Positions 8,493-15,562 of a stretch of DNA of 25,582 nucleotides are shown piece by piece; the first letter of the stretch is position 1, and every line of letters begins with the position of its first letter. The DNA comes from a virus, in IMG/VR virus record IMGVR_UViG_3300033388_003659, positions 1 through 25,582 of that record; one strand, 5' to 3'. The position numbers and the translations under genes are program-made. Under the pieces are notes generated by a model that worked only from the letters and a program-made list of their open reading frames with translations, made no database searches and was not told the DNA's origin.

Positions 8493-10145
8493 TTAAAAAT
8501 CCATAAAGTCATATGGTATTCCATCTTGGAAATCAAATCCCCATCCGTCTTGGAATTGTTTTTCTTCTAATACCTTAAAACAAGTTGCTGTTCCAGCACT
8601 TAAGGTAAATCCTGGAGGACATGGTGAATATTCAACACAACATTGCCCACACATATTAAAAGTAAGTTCCATTTCTTTACTATTAATAACTTGTTTGGTG
8701 TGTGGTTCTAATATATTAGATTGTTCCCAATAATCAGTATACCTCCATGGTATGTCAGCATCTGGACTAGGTGCGAATGTTCTATTGATAACACCAAAAC
8801 CTTGTATTAAACTATCATCACCACCTTTTATTATTATACTATCTTGTTCTGTTACACCAGTAAATGTACCAGGGTTATAAACCCAAGATTTTTTATTATC
8901 AATTACTCTTTGTAGTTCAAATCCTGGACATTTTTTGTTGTCCCAAAATACTCTATCTTCTTCTTTGTAACAATCAACTCTAATATTATCTATTCTAATA
9001 TCGTAATCACAACAGTTCTTCAAACCTGCAATAAAAACATCTAAATTGAAAGAGTTGTTATTAACATTGATTAATCTACAACCTAAATCAACCCAACTAT
9101 TAAACCCATCTGTGTCAGAAGTAAAGATTCCTAATTGTTCAACAGTTATAAGTGGGTGGGTTGGTAAGATTGATGCTGTTATTACGTCTGTTACACATTC
9201 TTGTGTCGGTTCTTTAAAAAATAATTTTACTGATATTAATAAATCATCACATTCTTTTGGTGATATTAATTCTTGGTTTAATGATATAGTTATATTATTT
9301 GGGTCATTAACACCATTATCTTCAGTAACAGTTTGACAAATACCTAAACCATCATTCCATTGAACTGGAAAACCGGCCACATCATTAGTACAACATTCTT
9401 GATTTAAAGCGGTTGATATACCATTTAAACTACCAATAACTTGTTGTATGTTAGTTGTTGGTGGTAAATTTGGTGCTAAATAAGGATTTAAAAATATACT
9501 ATCGAAAAAACAAGTTGTGTTTTGGGGTACTAATTTACAATCACCACGACCCCCTAAACCATTAGCAACCCATGAAACAGGTTGTCCAACAACATTTTGA
9601 TTACAACACTCTGGGTTATCTATACCTATAATCGTTAGTTGGTCTATACCACTAATACTTAATTCATTAATTGTAGGACAAGGGTTTGATTCATTAGTAA
9701 CCATACAGGCCCCCCTACCGTTTAGATTAGTTATATATGAGACTGGCATTCCTGTTGTATGTGTATCACAACATTCTGGTGATAAATTATTACCTTGTGA
9801 ATCTAATACCACACCACCTGTGGTTACTATCATCTCTGCTATTGTTGGGCATAGTATTGGACTTAAATCTATGACATCATCATCATCATCATTTGAGCTA
9901 TTACCAGAACCACCAGAGTTACCACTTAAATCATCTAAATCTAAAGCACCACCTCCACCACCTGGTGTTGTATTGTTTTTCTGACAACAACCAGAAGTTA
10001 GTATCCCACCTAAATCTGGTTGGTAAGGTCCGTTTGGTCCACATGATACTGTAGCGAACCCATTATAATTTAAAGCTGTTGGGTCTGTACAACCCACCAT
10101 TTCTGGTCCGCCACCACCTTTACCTCCTCCTGCTTCTTGAGCCAT
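8493..10145 (-). CDS. Cys-rich repeat protein, paralogue of the C-terminal half of the adjacent 1160-aa protein (550 aa)
   Basis: This 550-residue protein starts MAQEAGGGKGGGGPEMVGC and goes straight into a 'GCTDPTALNYN' motif (residues 18-28), a Cys-bracketed unit familiar from Bacteroidota secreted proteins. A Gly/Asn/Asp linker (62-92) follows. At about 95-275 there are three Cys-rich repeats with the pattern E-C-C, then G-x-P-V-x-(W/Y), then G-x-C: ECC at 124-126, 179-181 and 250-252, with GMPVSY, GQPVSW and GFPVQW. Residues 290-400 look beta-rich (a Cys-stabilised carbohydrate-binding-like fold is possible but unproven). The C-terminus has CPPGFTLSAGTATCFKV and ends FQDGIPYDFMDF. The start, repeats and end all resemble residues 688 onward of the upstream gene, so this appears to be a tandem duplicate. 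The product is probably an externally exposed baseplate/fibre decoration. Confidence 0.8.
   Translation of the reverse strand: MAQEAGGGKGGGGPEMVGCTDPTALNYNGFATVSCGPNGPYQPDLGGILTSGCCQKNNTTPGGGGGALDLDDLSGNSGGSGNSSNDDDDDVIDLSPILCPTIAEMIVTTGGVVLDSQGNNLSPECCDTHTTGMPVSYITNLNGRGACMVTNESNPCPTINELSISGIDQLTIIGIDNPECCNQNVVGQPVSWVANGLGGRGDCKLVPQNTTCFFDSIFLNPYLAPNLPPTTNIQQVIGSLNGISTALNQECCTNDVAGFPVQWNDGLGICQTVTEDNGVNDPNNITISLNQELISPKECDDLLISVKLFFKEPTQECVTDVITASILPTHPLITVEQLGIFTSDTDGFNSWVDLGCRLINVNNNSFNLDVFIAGLKNCCDYDIRIDNIRVDCYKEEDRVFWDNKKCPGFELQRVIDNKKSWVYNPGTFTGVTEQDSIIIKGGDDSLIQGFGVINRTFAPSPDADIPWRYTDYWEQSNILEPHTKQVINSKEMELTFNMCGQCCVEYSPCPPGFTLSAGTATCFKVLEEKQFQDGWGFDFQDGIPYDFMDF
9321..9863 (-). repeat. 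Three ECC / G-x-P-V-x-W coding repeats (550-aa gene)
   Basis: Protein residues about 95-275 contain three units spaced by 55 and 71 residues. Each has adjacent cysteines after a Glu, then six or seven residues to G-x-P-V-x-(W/Y), then a single Cys. Units read ECC..GMPVSY..C, ECC..GQPVSW..C and ECC..GFPVQW..C. Further copies are in the upstream gene. Confidence 0.75.
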
Positions 10146-10160
10146 TATATGTTGTTTTTA

Positions 10161-10311
10161 TTATTCATATGTTATACCGTCTATTTGGAATGGGTAACAC
10201 TGTGTAGGTTCGTCACCATATACATCACTCGTTACTGTATAACAAGTGCTTATTGGGTGTTGGTAGGTTTTTTGAACACCGTAAATACATTCTGGTAGTC
10301 GGTTTTATTAT
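10161..10311 (-). other. Probable true C-terminal coding extension in the +1 frame (frameshift)
   Basis: The main frame of the 1160-aa gene ends at a TGA at 10225 with a tail (RMYLRCSKNLPTPNKH...) that looks non-coding in character. In the +1 frame the same DNA reads PECIYGVQKTYQHPISTCYT and continues through PTQCYPFQIDGITYE to a TAA at 10163-10161. That end resembles the paralogous neighbour's end (FQDGIPYDF; C-x-x-G then TCFKV versus TCYTV). The switch must lie between the +1-frame stop at about 10307-10305 and about 10293, giving ...KPTPECIYG... The extension closes the unusual 79-base gap to 15 bases. It could be a programmed +1 shift, a real mutation or a one-base assembly error. Confidence 0.7.
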
Positions 10312-13300
10312 AAAGAAACCGTAATCAGAACCAACACCTGTTTGACTAGTAAAACCAGGGGAAGGATACATTTCTGTGTTAGGTATATCACCGAATGGGG
10401 TGATATTAATAGGTGTACTAGGTAATTGTGCCTTTATCGTATCTATATTAAAATCGTTTAATGTTTTCTGTATAAACAATACCGAATTCCAATTATTTGG
10501 GTCTGCTGCTGGAGCGTTTAGTATTGTTTGTGGTGGTGAAACTGATGATTGTAAATAATCCACACCATTAACTATTAATTTACTCATAGTTAAGTAAACT
10601 TTTTCTCCTAAACTATTAATACCTAAATCACCATTAGGGTGATAATTACCTGTATTTAAACCACTATAAAAAATACCATAAGAAGATTCTATTAATTCAT
10701 ATCTACAAGTATCATATGTTATAGGTATTTGTCTAAAACATTTTGTACCATCCCATTCAAATACTTCACCAGTTTGTTCTAGTAAATAATCTTTACAACA
10801 ATCTTGTTGAAGTGGTAACCCATTTAAATCTACCGCCTCTATTTGTAATACGGAGTTACCACTCGCATTAGTAATTGTTGTTTCAACAAATTCGAAAGGT
10901 GGACATGTGTTTGGTGATACTACTTGTGTACAAATAGTGTTACCTAAATTATCTACAGATATAGCACCACCTCTTCTTGAACAACATTCTGGATTGGTAA
11001 TGTTTTGGTTATCTATACTAACAATAACACACTGACTTGCCGCTAAAACACATTTTGTACCAGTCCAATTGACTGGGTTACCCACAACCTGTTCATTACA
11101 ACACTCAGCAGTTGTTATACCTTGTACGATACCTGCTGGTGATATGTTTATATTACTATTATCACAAGGTGAAGGTGGAGTTATTACTTCACAAGTATTA
11201 GTGTTAGTATTCCAATTAACTGGTACACCAACTAAACTTTCTGTACAACAACCTTGTGGGACTGGGTTACCATCTATAATAGCGTTACCATTTAATATTG
11301 TGTAACTACCTATACAATTTGGACCTTGTGGACCTTGTGGTCCTTGTGGGTCAAGAGGACCAATTCCACCGCCACTACTACCATTAGGGTCATATACACC
11401 TCTATTAGCTGTACAACAACCTTTTGTGTATGAACCAGAACCACCACCACCAGAAACGACCCATGAACTTGTATACCATGAGGAGCAAAGTGAGGTGGGG
11501 TTAGTTGGGTCGGTTATATTTATTACATACCTATAAAACCCTGTTGGACTTGATGGGTCAGCTTCTATAAATTCTGTACCAGCTTGATATATACAACCTG
11601 TAACTATTGGTCCACCACCACCTTTTCCACCACCTTTAGCTTGTCCAGCTGTTTGTTGTCTTAAATTAAATGTAGGGCCATCGTCCAATCCATTTGGATT
11701 TCCTGTTGGTGTGGGTCTACCACCACCTGTTGGTGAAGGTACTGAACCATTTACATTTTCATAATATTCTTGACCACAAAGTAACTTAACTGGTGGACAC
11801 CACCAACAAACTAAATCTCTTTCAGGGTTATTTAGTGGGTCCGTACTGAAGATATCTTCAACTGAAAAGTATTCAGTATTACCGGGTGAGGGAGGTAAAC
11901 TTACGGGTGGTATTAAACTTGGGGTAGTGGGTGGTATCATAGCTGATAAATAATAACCCCCTAATTCGTCACAACATTCTTTAGTTATAAGTGAGGAAGC
12001 TTCAGCTAAAGAAACTAAATCTCCATTAAAGAATGTGGTGTATATGTTAGTATTTGTTAACTCCACGTTTGGTGTTAACTGATTAAAGAAATAGATACCG
12101 TTATCATAAGCTAATGCTGGGGTTGGGCATGGTATTACATCACAACCACCAACAAAGTCTGTTGTGAAACTTATACCTAATGAGTTTGGGCTATCTCCAT
12201 ATGTAAAATCATCTATAGCACCAGCCTGATTTACAATAGCATTTTGTGAAATCATATTATTGTTGTTCATTATTTCAGCAAAATTAGTACCATAATTTTG
12301 AACACCATTATCTATGTTACCATTATCTAATTCGGTAAATATTTGTTCTAAAGTGTTAAAAGGTGTTGTTCCACTAACACTACCATCAAAACCTTCTATC
12401 ATACACTCTAATGGTGATAAGTAAGCTCTACCGTAGTCATAAGGACCTAAATGTGGGTTGTTACCAACCTCAGATAAGTTACCACCATTATACCAAAAAC
12501 CATCCATTTGGTAGTACCAATCATTTGAGTCTGAGGGTATTTTTGGAAATCCGTATTCGTCCATAGGGTAATCACTGACAGATAAATCGTCAATACCTAA
12601 ATCAAAATAATTCGCTATTAATCCTAACGTTCTTTCTACATCTAATCTTTCTTTAGCAATATAGATATACTCATCTAAGCTTACAACACAATTATCTATT
12701 CCGAATAAATTAAGGAAAAATTCTAAGACCTTTCTATGACCTTTTGATTTAAATAACCACCAAGCGTTTATGACTAATCTTCTCCATAACTCTAAATCCA
12801 TTTCATGAATGGATAGATTTCTAGAATACCCAGAAAAGGGTACTATATTAATATTACCATAACCTTCTTGTTGACTATTTTCTGGTAAAACATCATTAAA
12901 TAAATTATTATCGAAGAAACTCAATAGAACGTCTAACCCTAACTCACTAGCTAACATTTTCACTAATTCATCAGGTGTGTTATCTTTTTTATTATAAGTA
13001 ACTACCCTTGAAAACGCTAGTGCGTCAATATATTTTTTAATCTCGTCAAACTCTCTACCATATATTTTTAATAGTTTATCAACCTTTCTTCCATATATAG
13101 GGTTACCACCTCCATCTGTGTCAAATTCTATGATTGAATGGGTTATAAACCTTCTAGTAATTAAACTAGTTTTATACTCATCCATTTTTTTAGAGATACC
13201 CAACCAATTAGTTATATAAGTTTCATATTTATCACCATTAACATCTAGATTATAACCATCTGAGGTTGGCCAAGTTAATCTTATTTTAGATAAAAATTGT

Positions 13301-13707
13301 AAACCTGAATCTGTAGGAGTGGGTACTTGAATGCTAATTGTGTATTGTGGTTCTGTTAGTCTATTAAGGATGTTATTTTCGAACTCGTCTAATAGGTTGA
13401 AGAAATATTTATTTAATACCTCTTCTTTTGGTCTAATATGATAATTAGCTTGACCGAAACCAGAGCTCATAAGTGGTGGCCAAACATTACCTTTAACACT
13501 TAATGTTAATACATTACTACTAGTTGTACTACCTGTAAAATCTAAAATATAGAAATCACCAAATATATTACTAATTTGATAATCTTTAAAACTATTATTT
13601 AAGTTACTTATATCCCCATAATCATTACTCACAGTGAAATCATCTGCTTGGAACCTTAAACCATAATCATTTCTAACTGTTGTTACGGGAACTTCAAAAG
13701 ACTTCAA
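10225..13707 (-). CDS. Baseplate protein with P2 gpI-like region fused to Cys-rich repeat region (1160 aa as read; probably about 1180 aa)
   Basis: The N-terminal 400 residues look like a baseplate wedge protein of the P2 gpI / contractile-system tail protein type: VKMLASELGLDVLLSFF (249-265), then LELWRRLVINAWWLFKSKGH (305-324) and RKVLEFFLNLFGI, the usual 'RR-L-x-x-A-x-x-L-(Y/F)-x-x-KG' helix pattern of that family. After a Pro/Gly-rich hinge (590-700, including AKGGGKGGGGP at 690-700) comes a Cys-rich region with CC pairs at 764, 820, 869, 908 and 970, most followed by G-x-P-V-x-W and a further Cys, plus a short collagen-like PQGPQGPQGP. This half is paralogous to the next gene. The ATG at 13707 overlaps the preceding gene by 14 bases. 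The annotated stop at 10225 is probably reached only in the wrong frame: see the extension to 10161. The gpI assignment rests on motif resemblance and gene neighbourhood. Confidence 0.8.
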   Translation of the reverse strand: MKSFEVPVTTVRNDYGLRFQADDFTVSNDYGDISNLNNSFKDYQISNIFGDFYILDFTGSTTSSNVLTLSVKGNVWPPLMSSGFGQANYHIRPKEEVLNKYFFNLLDEFENNILNRLTEPQYTISIQVPTPTDSGLQFLSKIRLTWPTSDGYNLDVNGDKYETYITNWLGISKKMDEYKTSLITRRFITHSIIEFDTDGGGNPIYGRKVDKLLKIYGREFDEIKKYIDALAFSRVVTYNKKDNTPDELVKMLASELGLDVLLSFFDNNLFNDVLPENSQQEGYGNINIVPFSGYSRNLSIHEMDLELWRRLVINAWWLFKSKGHRKVLEFFLNLFGIDNCVVSLDEYIYIAKERLDVERTLGLIANYFDLGIDDLSVSDYPMDEYGFPKIPSDSNDWYYQMDGFWYNGGNLSEVGNNPHLGPYDYGRAYLSPLECMIEGFDGSVSGTTPFNTLEQIFTELDNGNIDNGVQNYGTNFAEIMNNNNMISQNAIVNQAGAIDDFTYGDSPNSLGISFTTDFVGGCDVIPCPTPALAYDNGIYFFNQLTPNVELTNTNIYTTFFNGDLVSLAEASSLITKECCDELGGYYLSAMIPPTTPSLIPPVSLPPSPGNTEYFSVEDIFSTDPLNNPERDLVCWWCPPVKLLCGQEYYENVNGSVPSPTGGGRPTPTGNPNGLDDGPTFNLRQQTAGQAKGGGKGGGGPIVTGCIYQAGTEFIEADPSSPTGFYRYVINITDPTNPTSLCSSWYTSSWVVSGGGGSGSYTKGCCTANRGVYDPNGSSGGGIGPLDPQGPQGPQGPNCIGSYTILNGNAIIDGNPVPQGCCTESLVGVPVNWNTNTNTCEVITPPSPCDNSNINISPAGIVQGITTAECCNEQVVGNPVNWTGTKCVLAASQCVIVSIDNQNITNPECCSRRGGAISVDNLGNTICTQVVSPNTCPPFEFVETTITNASGNSVLQIEAVDLNGLPLQQDCCKDYLLEQTGEVFEWDGTKCFRQIPITYDTCRYELIESSYGIFYSGLNTGNYHPNGDLGINSLGEKVYLTMSKLIVNGVDYLQSSVSPPQTILNAPAADPNNWNSVLFIQKTLNDFNIDTIKAQLPSTPINITPFGDIPNTEMYPSPGFTSQTGVGSDYGFFIIKPTTRMYLRCSKNLPTPNKHLLYSNE
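10710..11610 (-). repeat. ECC / G-x-P-V-x-W coding repeats (1160-aa gene)
   Basis: Protein residues about 700-1000 hold a series of Cys-rich units: GCC with VYDPNG, GCC with GVPVNW, ECC with GNPVNW, ECC with GGAISVDN, and DCC with GEVFEW, each followed after about 5-10 residues by a single Cys. Spacing is about 40-60 residues. They correspond to the three units in the adjacent 550-aa gene and mark a duplicated domain array. Confidence 0.7.
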
Positions 13708-14173
13708 AAGTACAAATATCGTTTATATTATCATATGTGTAATTTAAAACTGTGTTTCTAGGTGTATATGTGGTGTCTGTTGGTATGTATACGTTGACAT
13801 ATAAAGAACCCTTCCATTTTATTATTATTTGTTCAATTGTGGTTCTTAAATATTCGTAAAAACTACCAAAATAAACATATTTACTTAAATCATCTGGGTC
13901 TAAATTTAAAACTGTTGTTATATTTTGGTTTGATAATAATACAGATTCTTGGTCTGTAATATTTAAAGTTTCTAAACTATAAGATTCTGAAAATGTACCA
14001 GTGTTATACACCCTACTTAAAGGTGCACTAAGGTTACTTGTTAATTCAAAGTTACCCAATGTAAACAAGGTTGAACCTTCGGTGAACTGTTGTCCTACTA
14101 AATTTGGTGAGAAATCACCTTGTCCTATTTTATAAGGTTCTGTTATTGAACCTGGTACAACTTTTATTGGCAT
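13694..14173 (-). CDS. Unknown small tail-cluster protein (159 aa)
   Basis: This is a 159-residue protein without a recognisable motif. It is acidic/neutral and beta-rich with many Thr, Ser, Asn and Leu. A helix-like segment (YFGSFYEYLRTTIEQIIIKW at about 101-120) sits before a beta-rich end (GSLYVNVYIPTDTTYTP). It overlaps the start of the 1160-aa baseplate gene by 14 bases and lies 2 bases after the 300-aa gene, so it is probably co-translated with baseplate components. Role unknown; a small wedge or connector protein would fit the position. Confidence 0.7.
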   Translation of the reverse strand: MPIKVVPGSITEPYKIGQGDFSPNLVGQQFTEGSTLFTLGNFELTSNLSAPLSRVYNTGTFSESYSLETLNITDQESVLLSNQNITTVLNLDPDDLSKYVYFGSFYEYLRTTIEQIIIKWKGSLYVNVYIPTDTTYTPRNTVLNYTYDNINDICTFEVF

Positions 14174-14175
14174 TT

Positions 14176-15078
14176 TTATGCGTTTGGTATATTAGTTATT
14201 GTGTCAAAATCTTTTGAATCATCTATTTCATCAGTTTCTTCTCTAATTTCAAATAATGGTTCACCAGTAAATTGGTCTTGTATTTCGTATAAATTATATT
14301 GTTTATATATGTTATTATCGAAATCGTATATAGTATATTTACCGTCTTGTATACCTTTAGATTGATTACCAAATAATCCATAGGCTAAAGTTTCTGTGTC
14401 ATACTCAACCATCTCTAACTCTATGGTTACTGGATTGAAGTAAGTGTTTGTTATAACTACTCTCTGACCCGGTGAACCAATAAAAGGTATCTTATTTGGT
14501 GTTGTTGAAGATGGGGAAGAGGGAGTTAATGTTGTGAACAATAAGTTAGAGTTATCATTAAATCTATATCTAATAGCTTTTTGTGAGCTATTAGATAAAT
14601 TTTGATTTACAGCTTCAGTTAAATTAGCTGAAGTAACTATTCTATATAGGTTAGGTATTATTTGATTAGTATCATCAAAATATTCAATTCTGTAACCAAC
14701 CATAGAGTCATTTTGAGCTAGGACTGGGGGTAAACCTGCCACATCAAACACTAAACCTTTTATATCTGGATATGCAGATAAAACACCACAATCAGTAATA
14801 GTTGTGTAATATTGTTTAGGTCTAATTAATAAAGTATAGAAACCCTTAGCTGAAAATAAATTAGAAGGTAAGTTTAAATTGTATAAACCAGACATAGTGG
14901 GTAATACACCACCGATAGGTATTGGGTTATCGAATTGTGTTAAAAAATTGTTAGCATCTAAAACTCTCATAGGTGCTTGAGGGGGTATATCTCTACTTGG
15001 TGTGTAAGTGTAAAAAATATCTACATCATCTGGAGATACATTTGCTGGTCTTACTGTACCATAATTTCCTGTTGCCAT
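14176..15078 (-). CDS. Unknown tail-cluster protein (300 aa)
   Basis: This 300-residue protein starts MATGNYGTVRPANVSPDDVD, followed by FYTYTPSRDIPPQAPMRVLD. The centre is beta-rich (GFYTLLIRPKQYYTTITDCG; GLVFDVAGLPP; VGYRIEYFDD), then a Ser/Thr/Pro linker (TLTPSSPSSTTPNKIP at about 184-199). The C-terminal 70 residues are acidic (EIREETDEIDDSKDFDT). No enzyme or membrane feature is visible. Gaps of 5 bases upstream and 2 bases downstream place it within the compact baseplate operon. Structural baseplate function is inferred from context; I cannot name a homologue. Confidence 0.75.
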   Translation of the reverse strand: MATGNYGTVRPANVSPDDVDIFYTYTPSRDIPPQAPMRVLDANNFLTQFDNPIPIGGVLPTMSGLYNLNLPSNLFSAKGFYTLLIRPKQYYTTITDCGVLSAYPDIKGLVFDVAGLPPVLAQNDSMVGYRIEYFDDTNQIIPNLYRIVTSANLTEAVNQNLSNSSQKAIRYRFNDNSNLLFTTLTPSSPSSTTPNKIPFIGSPGQRVVITNTYFNPVTIELEMVEYDTETLAYGLFGNQSKGIQDGKYTIYDFDNNIYKQYNLYEIQDQFTGEPLFEIREETDEIDDSKDFDTITNIPNA

Positions 15079-15083
15079 GTTAT

Positions 15084-15551
15084 TTAATTATTAAAAATTG
15101 TGTAATACCCATTACGGTACTCTTCTAATTGTTCTAAACTTGTTATTTCCTCCATCCTCAAATGTTTTTCATAAACAGAAGATGATTGTCTATCAATAAA
15201 TATCTCACTTTCTATTTTGGGTGGTTCTGATATACCCATTTCTGCCTCTTGTTTTATAACATTAATTTCTTGTTGTGTTATACCAGATGAATTAAAAAAA
15301 TAAATAGTCTGAGTATTTTGTATTATTTGGTTTCTATTATTAATACCCAAATTATTTGATTTACCTAATCTAGTTTGATAACTTATATCATCTATTGTAT
15401 ACTCTATTGATAATGGGTTTGCTAAATCTGGGTTTGATGGGTCTTCGTAAGTAATATTTGTAATACCATTAATACCCACAATGTATGGTTGTGTTTTATC
15501 AAATGTTTTTATCTGATTTAATCTATCGTCTGTATATCCACTTATTATCAT
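15084..15551 (-). CDS. Unknown small tail-cluster protein (155 aa)
   Basis: This is a 155-residue protein. The first 100 residues look beta-rich (PYIVGINGITNITYED, SIEYTIDDISYQTRL). Then two charged helix-like segments follow (QQEINVIKQEAEMG at about 93-106; KHLRMEEITSLEQLEEYRNG at about 128-147). There is no Cys and no known motif. It lies 11 bases after the 1021-aa gene and 5 bases before the 300-aa gene. The ATG is preceded by an A-rich leader (AAAAAAAATAATT) with no Shine-Dalgarno sequence. Probably a minor baseplate component; function unknown. Confidence 0.7.
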   Translation of the reverse strand: MIISGYTDDRLNQIKTFDKTQPYIVGINGITNITYEDPSNPDLANPLSIEYTIDDISYQTRLGKSNNLGINNRNQIIQNTQTIYFFNSSGITQQEINVIKQEAEMGISEPPKIESEIFIDRQSSSVYEKHLRMEEITSLEQLEEYRNGYYTIFNN

Positions 15552-15562
15552 AATTATTTTTT

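Noticed and set aside
10376-10558. Independent small gene near the end of the gpI-like gene
   Set aside because: Antisense to a well-supported coding region; the anomaly in this area is better explained by the frameshift on the minus strand.
11317-11350. Collagen-like segment (PQGPQGPQGP)
   Set aside because: Only three or four G-x-y triplets, too short for a collagen triple helix; treated as a linker.
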